The notes under the pieces were generated by a model. The model saw only the letters and a list, made by a program, of their open reading frames with translations. It made no database searches and was not told the DNA's origin. Positions 10,327 to 21,384 of a DNA stretch of 64,000 nucleotides are shown here, in pieces. Numbering within the stretch: the stretch's first letter is position 1; each line of letters starts with the position of its first letter. The position numbers and the translations under genes were made by a program. Source of the DNA: Valencia hispanica (lineage: Eukaryota; Chordata; Actinopteri; Cyprinodontiformes; Valenciidae); assembly GCA_963556495.2 (NCBI GenBank), contig OY747700.1, positions 1,734,501 to 1,798,500 on the forward strand, read 5' to 3'.

Positions 10327-10570
10327 TAGATTTTAAACCAGAGCAGATTAAAGACCCTCAGAGTAAAGAAAACGTTGGTATAATAGCCCTTTAGCCATTT
10401 CCCAAATCGGAAGCTAGAAACGGAAACCAACTTCAGCCTCGTCGTTTACGCTACATCACAGCAATCCTGGACCGAAATATGTCAGCAATCAGCTTTTAAA
10501 TGTTATATTTAAGATTTAACTTATGAGATAAATATCTCATTTATGTAGAGAGCAACAAATAACGTTTTAC

Positions 10571-10609
10571 CTGACTACGTCCTGCGTTCCGGTTCTCTGT
10601 GTCCACCAT
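10571..10609 (-). CDS. Candidate first coding exon (weak)
   Basis: Minus-strand ATG at 10609 in good start context (AACATGG) encodes MVDTENRNAGRSQ and ends at a donor CAG/GTAAAACG. It could be the 5' end of the HECT-like gene, but it ends in phase 0 while the next exon (10010) needs one base left over, so it would have to act as a 5' UTR exon or belong elsewhere. Kept only as a candidate. Confidence 0.25.
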
Positions 10610-11187
10610 GTTGCCGCTGACCGCGAACGGTGAACGCATGCGCTGTATGTAAGATCGTTGTCTCCTTGCTCGATGCATAACGGCTGACACACCTGATGTC
10701 ACCAGATGTCACTGTTTTGGCAGCACACAATTCGTATTCATAATTGGAGAGTCGTCTTTTGCCACAGTCGTAAACTTTCACTTCGTATTCATAAACTTTC
10801 ACCTCATACTCGTAATTGATTATGGTTGTAGTTTTATGAATCCTATTTTCACAGGCAAAAGTTTACAAAAGCTCAGTTTTGGGTATAACTCATTCATATT
10901 ACGCACGACCATGGACTACCACGCACGAATCTACAATTTATAAGTACGACTACATTAGTCAGTGATTTGGCCCCATACCTGTCAACCTTACAGAGAGGTT
11001 TAGATGAGTGAACATCTAATGGACCTTGTTGCTCTGAACTGATGATTCTGTTTAAAGATCATACAGATTCCTGATAAAACCGGCAGACTGAAGCAAATTA
11101 CACCAAAGATCTGAGAGTTTTCAGTTACAAACTGGTAAAAACTGGTTTGTTGCAGACTTAAAGTCTGGAACTCTAATCTATAAATCA
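10610..11187. other. No gene recognised
   Basis: Holds a degenerate short repeat around 10725-10820 (units like 'cgtattcataaactttcac') and otherwise unique AT-rich sequence. No frame, splice pair or TE end supported. Confidence 0.5.
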
Positions 11188-11496
11188 TCCTTAGAATCAG
11201 AACCAAGCATGGAGAAGCAGATTTCAGTTTCTATGCTCCTCTAATCTGGAATAAACTTCCAGAAAACTGCAAAGCTGCTGAGACACTGAGTTCTTTTAAA
11301 TCAAGGCTAAAAACTCATCTGTTTAGAGCTGCCTTTGAGTAACTGATTATTAATAGCTGGAATGTCAGATGTTTTAATGAGTCATATGTTTTTCAATATT
11401 GTGTTTTATGCTTTTATTGCTACTTTTATTTTATCCCCTAATCATGTAAATGACGTTGTTGAAATTGTGCTATACAAATAAAGTTGCCTTCCCTTG
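11188..11496 (+). mobile_element. L2 3'-end fragment
   Basis: 5'-truncated L2: the last RT codons (FSFYAPLIWNKLPEN, then FKSRLKTHLFRAAFE and stop near 11341), a 3' UTR and the end 'gtgctatacaaataaagttg' plus a CCTTG-type tail. A different, older copy than those at 1 and 54283. Confidence 0.88.
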
Positions 11497-11504
11497 AAGT
11501 CCAA

Positions 11505-11780
11505 CTCCAGTTTAATCCAGTTTAAGTTTAATTCAGTTTATTCATGTGGTGCATATAAATGTGTCATCTCAGGGTTCTTTACAAGACAAACAGATCCAGT
11601 TTATACTCATAAATTGCTGTCTATCCAGTCCAGTCATCCAGACAGATTCCAAGTCAGTTACATTAATTCCAGTTGATCCTAGTTATCAGTCAATGCATCA
11701 AGTTTAGTTTGTTATCCAAACTGGTTGAAAGGTTTTGTATCTCAGGAAACCCAGCAGAATGCATCCAGTCACTTACTTGC
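11505..11780 (-). mobile_element. Old L2 3'-end fragment
   Basis: Diverged relative of the B-subfamily 3' end, read in reverse: 'ttaattcagtttattcatg', then 'gtgtcatctcagggttcttt' and 'aggaaacccagcagaatg'. Several indels; non-coding. Confidence 0.6.
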
Positions 11781-12127
11781 AGGTTTAACTCCTACTGAAC
11801 ATGTGTGAAAATCTAGGAATGGTTTCATTGTCAGGGTTAAAATCCTGTAACATACAGAACATACGCAATCAACAATGAGAACCAAAAGCCAACAGTGTAT
11901 TACTTGCAGTTTTACAGTTTTACTTGCAGCAAAGAGAGTGGTACAAGGATGACATGGCAGGACACACTCTGCTGTTTCACAGAACACAAAGCAGTTTAAT
12001 GGTACTTCTCCCAATTTCTTTTGTTTTTTAAGGTTTTGTGGCCACAGTGGACTTTATTTGATGGTGGACAGTACAGAAAGGGGTGAGACGTCTGGCAAGG
12101 GTCCACGGGGATGGGAATCAATCCTGA
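11781..12127. other. No gene recognised
   Basis: Unique-looking sequence flanking the BEL/Pao element. No coding or repeat signal supported. The last five bases (cctga, 12123-12127) are the presumed left target-site duplication of that element. Confidence 0.4.
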
Positions 12128-12513
12128 TGTTGCGGCAACCTATGACCAATTCATTAAGTGCCGCAGCATGCTAAGCTTGGGACATGACTGATGACGCGCT
12201 ACGACGTGCAAGTGCTTTTCTGTATTTATTTGTTTCCATTTCACCATCAAATGTTACAACTACCAATTGTCGTACCTTCATGATAATGATCCAGATACAG
12301 TATACAAATATGCAGAATGTACACGCATGCGGTCAACAAAAATCTTTCACCCAGGCTCACCCCGCCGTTCTCCTCCTTCCATTCAGCTGAGTGTTAACAG
12401 GTGCCAGGTGCAGATAGATAGAGACGCACAACCAGTGACACACCCACTTGCCAAAGGTGCCAATCAATGCACAAAAGTACAACATTAAAAACATCCTCAT
12501 TTTGGCTCCTACA
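12128..12513 (-). repeat. BEL/Pao 1 3' LTR
   Basis: 386 bp, TGT...ACA on either strand. It is preceded on the minus strand by the purine-rich 'ttaggggctggaa', the expected polypurine tract. It matches the copy at 19608-19992. Confidence 0.88.
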
Positions 12514-12928
12514 TTCCAGCCCCTAATTATTCCATGACATAATTACATCAATACTAATATGTAGGAAGCACAATCTGGAAACATTAACAAGATTAACAAG
12601 ATACAAACATTATGCAAATAGATCAAATCTTAAAAGATGAATACATCAGTGTTCGGCCCATCACCAGGAATGTTATTATAACTCATTTGCTTCTTGAAGA
12701 AGGCAAACTTTGGTGATAGGTCTGTCCAAAATAGTAGTCTTTGATTTAACACGAATCCTTCGCACCAGCCCTCTTGCATCAGGAACAGCTCATTTGGATC
12801 AGTTGATGCCTTAGTTAAAGGTCGGCTATTAATAATAGCTTCTGTTTAACAAAAGTTTGTATGAAGCCCTTCTTCATTAAGATGTTGTGTCCTAAGAGTG
12901 GACTTCAACACTTTGCGTACTAATCTTA
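12514..12928 (-). pseudogene. BEL/Pao 1 integrase end, frameshifted
   Basis: Continuation of the integrase gene in another frame: WERLIRLVRKVLKSTLRTQ, then EAIINSRPLTKASTDPNE, the usual region between the integrase core and the C-terminal Pao domain. It is followed by the polypurine tract. One stop after the 'GLHTNFC' segment. Confidence 0.65.
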
Positions 12929-13948
12929 TTAACCTCTCCCATCCTCCACCAAATGGGATCCTGCAGGGGGGTTAAAGATCCATTTGATTCCTTTGTTAAG
13001 CAAAGCATAATTAATCTGAACTTGATCCCATTTCCTGATTGCCTCTCTCAATTCACGTTCAGCACCAAAAAAATTAATGCCATTATCAGAACGTATCTCC
13101 ACCACCTGACCACATCTGGCAATGAATCTTCTTAAAGCATTAATAAAAGAATCTGTATCTAAAGACGCCAACACTTCATGGTGGATGGCTCTTATAGCAA
13201 GGTATGTGAAAATGACTCCGGATCTTTTTACAGCACTTTTTCCTCGTTTTACCTCAAAGGGCCCAAAACAATCAACTCCAACTTGTGAGAATGGAGGATT
13301 ATCAGGTAAAACTCTGTCCTGTGGAAGGTCAGCCATTTGTTGTTGACCAGGTGGAGCATGCAACTTGCGACAAACACACTTTGACAAAATCTTCCTAATG
13401 ACCACACTAGCACTTGGAATCCAATATCTCTGTCTCAATCTAGAAAGCATATAGTTACGTCCTCCATGTCCTGTAACCTCATGCACACGTCGGAGAGGTA
13501 GATCAGAGATATGACTGTGTTTAGGTAGTATAACCGGATGTTTTGCTTCAACTGACCTTGCTGCTCTAGTAAGCCTGCCTCCAACTCTCATGACCCCTCC
13601 TTCCAAGAAAGGATTAAGCTTAAAGATGTGACTATTTCCTTTCAAAGTATCACCCTTCTGCAAATTTTTCATCTCTTCAGGAAAACCCTTCCACTGACAA
13701 AAGGAGATGATAGCAATCTCTGCCTTTTCAATTTCTTCTACCGAAAGTGGACCCTTTCTCACTTGGGCCTTTGAGTTATCCATTTCCTTAGTTAACCTCT
13801 CCTGAAACTGTGACTTCTCCAAGTTCAAAGATTGAGTATGTTTCTGAAGCTGCTTTCGCCTCTGACTAAGATTCAAGAGCAAGTTCTTAAATCTAAGTAA
13901 CCACCCAACTATCTGTTTCAGACGAATCCATGTTGAAAAATGTTCCAT
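12929..13948 (-). pseudogene. BEL/Pao 1 integrase
   Basis: Integrase inserts the cDNA into chromosomes. The zinc-binding N-terminal part includes HEVTGHGGRNYMLSRLRQRY and CVCRKLHAPPGQ; the core has VGVDCFGPFEVKRG with the first catalytic Asp, and EIRSDNGINFFGAERE with the second. The frame breaks at about 12950 in 'NPPAGSHL'. It overlaps the RNase H frame at 13918-13948 in another frame. Confidence 0.85.
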
Positions 13949-14562
13949 AAACTCATAAGTATGTCAGCTTGTTCTTCTGTTTGAACAATATTCACAGAGA
14001 AACCTGCTTTAATCTCAGGATCATCTAGTGAAATATTTATAGACTGACTAGGATCCTCAGGCCACTCATGCTCAAACTGCTTCAGAAACTTAGGACCAGA
14101 AATCCACATACTAGTTTTCAGAAAGGTTCCAACACTCACTCCTCTTGAAGCTAGATCTGCAGGATTGTTAGAAGTATTTACATATCTCCACTGAGACACA
14201 CTCGATACTTCAAGTATCTCTGTCCCACGATTGGCCACAAAAATTTTAAACCTTGAGGATTCATTCTGAATGTACTTCAAAACAGATGTACTGTCTGTCC
14301 AGAAAATTGACTCCTGTAGTTCCATGTTAAGCTCTCTTTTCCACATTTTGTCCATTCTGCTCGCAATCACAGCTGCTGTCAGCTCCATAACAGATTTTAA
14401 TGGAGCAACACGTGCCTTTCCCATCAAAAATGCACAGTGCACCTCCCCAGATTTATTGTGGAATAAAATGTAGGTAACAACATCATAACCAGTTTCACTG
14501 GCATCAGAGAAGTGATGTAATTGAGCAACCACAACTTCTCCAAAGTTGTAAGGTTTCAACAT
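13918..14562 (-). pseudogene. BEL/Pao 1 RNase H
   Basis: LHHFSDASETGYDVVTYI carries the first catalytic Asp, AVIASRMDKMWKREL the middle part, and FWTDSTSVLKYIQNE the TDS motif; YVNTSNNPADLASRGV is the usual end of the Pao RNase H region. This degrades the RNA strand during cDNA synthesis. Bounded by shifts on both sides. Confidence 0.85.
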
Positions 14563-14647
14563 CTTTCAACCTCAAACTTCTCCAACTGATGCAGTCCCTC
14601 CAACCAAGTTTTCCATCTTTTCACTGAATCATCTGGAAGATTTCATC

Positions 14648-15187
14648 CTAGCCTACCTTTCTTCTGCATAAATACTGTAGTAGTTTTTTAGCAGATAGAA
14701 CAACTGGTGCCAAGAATCCAAAATGATCATATACAGAGCTGATAATAGACAGAATACCTCTCCTCGTGAGAGGTCTGTCTTTAATTATGATCCTGAACTT
14801 GAAAGTATCTGACTGAACACACCGTTGTACACCTAATGCTCTTTCTATTGGCAATGTGTCACTGTCTAAGTCAAGATCGTTCACCTCCTCTGCTCTTTCT
14901 CCTTGAGGAATGGCAGAAAGCACCTCTTGCTTGTTGCTGCACCATTTGGTAAGTTGAAATCCTCCTGCTACACACAACTCAGAAAGCTCTTTATAGAGTT
15001 GTATTGCCTCCTTTTCTGTCGCAACTGATACCAAACAGTCATCAACATAAAAATGATGGAAAACTGTATCAACAGCCTTTGAACTGAACTGATTTCTGTT
15101 GTCTTCTGCACATTTTCTCAAAGCAAAACATGCACAGTTTGGTGATGACGTGGCCCCAAACAAATGTGCAGTCATTCTGTATTCCAT
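14648..15187 (-). pseudogene. BEL/Pao 1 RT, second half
   Basis: Palm and thumb of reverse transcriptase: FGATSSPNCACFALRKCA, the catalytic box FHHFYVDDCLVSVATEKE, then QLTKWCSNKQEVLSAIP and ILSIISSVYDHFGFLAPV. A stop separates it from the first half at 15188-15205. The YVDD box is intact. Confidence 0.88.
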
Positions 15188-15205
15188 TAACTCTTGATTA
15201 AGATC

Positions 15206-16594
15206 TCAATTTGGCCACCACAGAAACCTCAATAAGTCATGATCTGTACTTGGTACTTTGAACTGGTGAAACATAGCCTTAATATCGGCCATAAGCACAA
15301 CATGCTCCTTTCTGAATCTGGTTAGAACACCAATGAGTGAACTTGTAAGGTCTGGCCCCTGCAATAGTTGAGCATTTAAAGATGTTCCTTGAAATGATGC
15401 CCCACAGTCAAACTCAACTCTTATAGTCTGTTTCTGTGTATGATAGACTGCATGATGTGGTATGTACCAGACTCTACCATCACTTTGATTCAAATCCTCA
15501 GCTGGTATCCTTTCAGCATAACCCTGAGAAAGAATCTTACTTATAAAGTCTGTATAATCAGTATGAAGCAAGCTGTTTTTTATAAATCTCTCTTTGAGCT
15601 TCATTGCACGTTGTTCAGCAACCCTTTTGTTATTTGGCATTTTCAGGTCATTTTTTCTTAGGGGTAAACCAATGCTGTAATGTACATCAACAAGCTTGAC
15701 TGATTTCTTAACAGATTCCATGAAAAGACAGTCTTCCCTTGACAATCCAAGCTGGTTATCTCGAGTCCGTTCTGGGAAATCTACCTTCATCTGTTGCTGC
15801 CAGAGCTCTTCTAACCTTGCAACAGAAATTCTGTTAACAGTAATATCAGGCTGTACACCAGTTTTGTAAGAAGCTTCTATTAGAAGACCATTTACCGTCC
15901 ATCCTAAGATGGTTCTAATGGCATAAGGACCACTATTAACACTTCTCACCACTTCCCATGGTTCCAGGACCTTAGGCACATTTGTTCCTATCAACAGATC
16001 GACTCGAGAATCAAGATCTGTTAAACTCACACGTTTCAAATGTGGCCATCTCTCTAGATCTTTGTGAAGAGGAATGTTTGCATGGTTAACTGGCATGCTC
16101 CTTTTTTTGAACAAGCTAGGTAAATCACATAAAGGATCTTCATGCAGACCAGCCAACTCCAAATCAGACACAATCCAAGTAGGGACAATTTTCACCTGAC
16201 CCATTGTCCGAAGAAGAATGTCTGTTTTTCTTCCTGTGAGTTTCAGCGTCTTCATAAGTCTTTCGGTACAAAAAGACGCAGAACTTCCTGGATCTAGAAA
16301 ATCATAGGTAACAAATGCTTCAGAAGCTTTTTTTGACTTCACCTTTACTGGTAAAATAGATAGAGTACAGTCATTCACACCGGCCCCAGTAAGACCACTC
16401 ATCTGTACCGAGATCACAGCATCTTGTACAGCTGTCTCAACCTTTCCTTGTTCCTTTCTTGCATTGCATGTTCTCTCTTTGGATTTAATGTGCAACATTG
16501 CAGAATGTCTCAAACTACACACTTTGCATGAAAGACGTTTCCTACAGGTTTTTACTTCTGTGTCCAATACACAAACAGCTAAAACACACTCCAT
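15206..16594 (-). pseudogene. BEL/Pao 1 protease and RT first half
   Basis: The Pao peptidase is seen as VTYDFLDPGSSASFCTERL (D-P-G-S form of the aspartic active site typical of BEL/Pao) and VDLLIGTNVPKVLEPWEV. Then comes the RT: WYIPHHAVYHTQKQTIRVEF, LNAQLLQGPDLTSSLIGVL and VVLMADIKAMFHQFKVP, which holds the first RT catalytic Asp. One continuous 462-codon frame. Confidence 0.88.
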
Positions 16595-17982
16595 GTTCCT
16601 TCAAAAACTGTATTTTTGTACTAGGCGTCTTCTTCTCCAATAGAGGACACAAATCCAATTTGTAGTTAGCTTGACAAAACAGGCAAACTCTTTCAGATGG
16701 TGTAACTCTTTCAGTTTTCCTTTCTGGCTCAACTTTATTTGACTCTGTACCAACAATTGTAGCAAAACTACTTTCCTTAGCCTTGTACCCAGTTTTACAC
16801 TTCAAACCTTTGACATCCTTTCTCACAACTAAAGGAGTATCATTGATATCCCCAAACAATGGATCACTGGCAAGTTTAACTTGTTTTTCAACAAAGTCCA
16901 CAATATCATTAAAGATAACTCTTCTATGAAACTTATCTTGCAAATCACAGAAAGCATTCCTCCATTTGTCTCTGAGCCTATAAGGCAATTTTCTGATGAT
17001 AGCTTGCATATTAGCAGGACCATGCAACTCGTGTAGATCTTGTCCCGCCCAACACATCGGAAGAGCTACGTAGCAGAAAACAGTAGGCCTGCAACGACTT
17101 TAAATCTTCTGATTTTATTACTGGCCATGACAAAACTTTCTCCATAAATGCTGAAGTTATTTTCAGAGGATTACCAAAATGTTCTTTCAATAAAGATTTC
17201 GCTCTGACATATGCCGCATCATATTGCATATGTTGGCAACTTTTAACAAGCTCTCTGGGCTGTCCTTATGTATACTGCTCAAGAAAATATAACCGATCTT
17301 TTGCACTGCAAGTCCTTTCTTTAATAATGTGCTGAAAAGCCTCCATAAAAATTTGAAAATTCAATAAATCACCATAGAATATCTCAATGTCTCTTTTAGA
17401 AAGAAAGAAAAGAGACTGCTGTTCAACTAACAATGAAGTAATTTCATTTTGTCTTTCCAGTACTGCAACAAGATTGGGATGTTCCCCACTATTTGATGTC
17501 ACAGGTGCAAAATCAGACTGTAGCTGTAAACCAGATTCATCATTAGGTATTACATTAGTTTGCTCAGTCAGTTGTAAATGACTAGACACAGCAGTCGTTT
17601 TGGTGTTTACTGGTTGCAGCTGTTCACTTCTAGAGAGATTCTTTGAATTGTGTGCAACAGATACAGGAACAAACAATTCAGCATCAGAATTTAGTGTTTG
17701 CTTCTTTCTTTGTTCTCTTTCTAAATAAGAACTCATTCCATCCACATTGCTAAGTAAAGCACTAGATACTCGTGATCCCTCAGAACATTTCAATACTCTC
17801 ACTTTTGCCATAGATGCAGCTAACTCAGTCTCTAAGTCAAGTTGTTCCTTTCTTCTCCTGAGTTGCTCCTCTATGGCATGCTTATCTTTCAACAGTTTTT
17901 GTCGAACAACTAGAGCTGCTATATTTGCTTCAGTTTTAATGCATGTTGATGAGGTCGACGAAATAACAGACCTACTTCTCAA
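16542..17982 (-). pseudogene. BEL/Pao 1 gag, second part
   Basis: Gag packages element RNA. A coiled coil (VVRQKLLKDKHAIEEQLRRR) is followed by the Pao gag core (IFYGDLLNFQIFMEAFQHII, then DRLYFLEQY), an in-frame stop near 17266, more core (AKSLLKEHFGNPLKITSAF), a shift near 17050, and zinc-knuckle-like cysteines (CLFCQANYKLDLC, CFSCLCIGHRSKN). Broken in at least three places. Confidence 0.8.
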
Positions 17983-18483
17983 TTAGCTTCCTTTAGATTT
18001 TCTACTCTCTGCATTAGAAACACTATCACTTGGTTCAACATCATCATCTACAGCATTATCAGGCAGACAACCAGAACGCTGTGAAACAACAGACTTCTCC
18101 CCTACAAGCTCTACAGCTGCCAAACCAAGTGGTTCCAAATTTTGCTCAGAACAACTCCTTTGACTCATGCTCTCCATTTCACTCTGTGCAGTCACCTCTG
18201 ACAACCATTTTCTCACATCAGCAAAAAAGTTCTCACTATGTTTACAAATATTTAAAAACCACACATTCTGTTTCCTTTGTTCATCAAGAGGAAGCAAAAC
18301 AATCAGGGATTTATGATCATAATTTGCATTCTGAAATAACTCAGTCTGATTATCAAGATAAGAATGAACCTTGGAAATATTCTCCTTAGTTTGCATAAGC
18401 TGCTTGACCACTTTTATATCCCTTTTAATTCGATCAACCTTTGTCTGACGATCGTTTTGCAGTTTTTCTATTTTATTCTCCAA
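17983..18483 (-). pseudogene. BEL/Pao 1 gag N-terminus
   Basis: Begins MENKIEKLQNDRQTKVDR; a charged, coiled-coil-prone protein with an acidic C-terminal part. It is in the same frame as the following 17982 segment and separated from it by a single stop codon, so it is the gag N-terminus rather than a separate gene. Confidence 0.7.
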
Positions 18484-19607
18484 AGCTTTCTCAGTTAGCT
18501 TCCTTTGTCTTCTCTGTTCAACATCTCTACAATCCTAAGTGAGGTCCATGTTACTGGAAAACAACTTCTTTAATCATGTTTAGTTCAAAAATTGTCCATA
18601 CAACACTCACAATAATTATTGTAATGGCATACATAGATCAAATTATTTTCACAACTGGCATATGCCTTTTATTCCCCTCTAAACTGCCTAAACAAAACTA
18701 ATCTAACAGCTTATCCCTAGTCTTCTTTGGCAAGTGGTGGGTATTTATGCACCTAGATACCGAAAGCCCTGAGAAAGACAAAATTGTCTTAAACAAGCAC
18801 TTCGGCAGTACTCGCAAGCATATAGCTTCAGCTGCTATCCACCACTAAAGAGCTTATGAGACCAGTGCGACACCTGTTGCAAACGCACTGCTAATGCCTA
18901 TCAGGGGAAAAACAATATTTCCTAACAAAGCCTGTGTGTTTGTGTGTGGGTGTTGCCATACCTCACATACGCTGTGATGACATGAAGTTGAATAAACTGA
19001 CCGTGAAAAGATGATCCTCCCAGTAACTGAACATCCACTGTGTCCTGTTATCAACGTTTTACTTTCTGTAACATAGAAAGTTCTCTTATATCAGATCTTC
19101 TGTTCCTTCTGTGTTTCTGCTCTGTCTTCTCAAACCCCCAGACGGTCGTGGCAGATGGCCGCTCCTACTGAGGCTGGTTCTGTTGGAGGTTTCTTCCTGT
19201 TAAAGGGGAGTTTTTCCTCTCCACCGTCACTACATGCTTGCTCAGTATGAGGGATTGCTGAAGGATTGCTGTGGTTGGAAAGTCTGCATCAACGGGGCCC
19301 AACCTCACGCCAATGACTGACGCAATCTGCTGGGATTTCTTAAATAGGAAACTTTTTAACTGATTAGAATGTTTGTATAAATGTATTGAAATGACTTCTT
19401 GTTAAGTGCCTTGAGATGACATCTGTTGTGAATTGGCGCTATATAAATAAACTGAATTGAATTGAATGTCCTCTGGCTCGATGTGCTCCTATAGCGTCAG
19501 TGCTTTCCAATTTCCTCTACGCAGCGTGCCAAACAAACGTTTTCTAATGCAATCAGAACTATTCCCTTGCGCAATAGGAAAAGGAAGCCAGATTTTTATT
19601 GACTTAA
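18484..19607 (-). other. BEL/Pao 1 leader, with L2 inside
   Basis: Non-coding stretch between gag and the 5' LTR, interrupted by the L2 fragment at 19012-19467. No splice or coding signal recognised. The portion next to the LTR (19468-19607) should hold the primer-binding site, but no clear tRNA match was recognised. Confidence 0.55.
19012..19467 (+). mobile_element. L2 (subfamily B) 3'-end fragment
   Basis: 3' UTR and tail only: 'gatgatcctcccagtaactg' through 'gacggtcgtggcagatggcc' to 'ataaactgaattgaattgaa'. Inserted in the BEL/Pao leader, so younger than that element. Confidence 0.9.
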
Positions 19608-19992
19608 TGTTGCGGCAACCTATGACCAATTCCAAAGTGCCGCAGCAGGCTAAGCTTGGGACATGACTGATGACGCGCTATGAAGTTCAACTGCTTTTCT
19701 GTATTTATTTGTTTCCATTTCACCATCAAACGTCACAACTACCAACTGTCGTACCTTCATGATAATGATCCAGATACAGTATACAAATATGCAGAATGTA
19801 CACGCATGCGGTCAACAAAAATCTTTCACCCAGGCTCACCCCGCCGTTCTCCTCCTTCCAGTCAGCTGAGTGTTAACAGGTGCCAGGTGCAGATAGATAG
19901 AGACGCACAGCCAGTGACACACCCACTTGCCAAAGGTGCCAATCAATGCACAAATGAACAACATTAAAAACATCCTCATTTTGGCTCCTACA
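19608..19992 (-). repeat. BEL/Pao 1 5' LTR
   Basis: 385-bp partner of 12128-12513, with the same termini (TGTAGGAGCC...GCGGCAACA on the minus strand) and about fifteen visible differences. Confidence 0.88.
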
Positions 19993-21240
19993 CCTGGGAC
20001 AATCTCTTCGAGGGCTGAGGCCTCTCAACATACCTGGGGCGCTGTCTTAACCACTGTGCTGCGCGATGCCCCACTTCTCCCCATCTCTGGTATTTTCCAC
20101 TAGTCATGCAGCCAGCATGTTCTTGTTGGTCCCTCCCAGTCTGCAGAGGGGGTGCACACCTGAAGTTATCACAAAACTGAGTCTTCATATTGTTCTGCAC
20201 ACAATACTTCTCCATAGACATATAGCAAAAGAAATGATAACTGAATGATCTTAATAAGTGATTGTAAATGATAGTATTTACTATTTCCCATCTTACGTTC
20301 ATATTAAAGGTAAATATGTTTGGTTCCTTTTTAAAAGTTTGAGTTAATTTCTGTCAAAGCCTTTCAAGACTTCCTTCTGCCAACGGTCAAATGTTATGGA
20401 CCCAAAATAGAACAACTGAATAGAGGATTCAGCGATTGGCCTTCTTGTTTTGATGGTCCAAGTCGTTTTTTGGCTTCTATATAACAGACATGGTTCTGAA
20501 AGATGTGATCCTGATTAACTGGTTTTATTGTTGGATCATGTTGGGGAGCCATCATAGTCTAGAACAGGGCCAGGATGTCTTAAAGGTGTCTGTAACCCTG
20601 ATCTCCTGTTGAAAGAGAAATTCTTTAATTCAAACAGTATCCAGAGTCATGCAGTTGTATCCTGGTGGTTTAAGATTAAATTAACAGGGACTAGAGTTTT
20701 TACAGATTTTAGAGCACTTAACAAATTGTTATCTTTTAGCACCCTCTTGCGGTCAACTGTGGAGGTGGCACCCTTGTAGGAGAGACGTTTTTTTAAGACA
20801 CTCCCTCTGGATATTGAGCATGTAGCGGTCACGTTGCAGAGCAGTAGTGAGCAAAAACTGTTTGTTACACCTGGGAGGAGTTGAAACAACACCTGAGAGA
20901 AGCAGAAGGGCCGTGTGACGACGGAGAGGCCAGTTCTACCCAAATTATGTGGCTAGTTAGGAGTAAGCTGCAGGATAACGAGGAAATGACATGTTGTTCT
21001 TGTGCAGCAGTTGTACTTGGCCCGGCTGGGTTTTCTTTCATGTCTGATTAGTGTGTTCTGTGTTGCTGTTTCCCACCGCCTCTGTGTCCCCACTAAACCA
21101 ACTTCGCCTTCATCTTTTTCATCTGCCTCTATCTTCAAGAATCCATCATAGAGGACCATTGTTACCATCATAATCTGGGAAGTCTACAAAGAACAGCTCC
21201 AATTTTCATGGGTTGCGGTAGGGTTGGACGTCAGAACTAT
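19993..21240. other. Unassigned stretch
   Basis: About 1.25 kb without a recognised element. One minus-strand frame (20953-21171) has protein-like composition (MVLYDGFLKIEADEKDEG) and a possible acceptor before it, but no second exon or family link, so it is not called. Confidence 0.4.
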
Positions 21241-21357
21241 TGAGTTAAACGGACTTTGAGAGTGTTTCTATGCCCTGTTTCTATTTCTATTCCCCTCGTT
21301 TCGGAAAATACATGGGAATCTGATCTTTTTTCTATTACAAGTCTTTTTTTTATGTGA

Positions 21358-21381
21358 TGTCTGTCTGTCTGTCTGTCTGTT
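21358..21381. repeat. (CTGT)n microsatellite
   Basis: About six tandem copies of a 4-base unit just upstream of the Gypsy leader repeat. Confidence 0.95.
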
Positions 21382-21384
21382 TGT

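Larger units (their letters stand above)
12128..19992 (-). mobile_element. BEL/Pao LTR retrotransposon 1, full-length, dead
   Basis: Full structure on the minus strand: 5' LTR at 19608-19992, leader, gag, protease, RT, RNase H, integrase and 3' LTR at 12128-12513. The flanks are cctga (left) and cctgg (right), a probable 5-bp target duplication with one change. The LTRs differ by roughly 4 % by eye, so the insertion is not recent. An L2 fragment (19012-19467) interrupts the leader. Several stops and shifts make it inactive. Confidence 0.9.

Noticed and set aside
20953..21171. Minus-strand frame with host-like composition
   Set aside because: Possible acceptor only; no donor, partner exon or family recognised.
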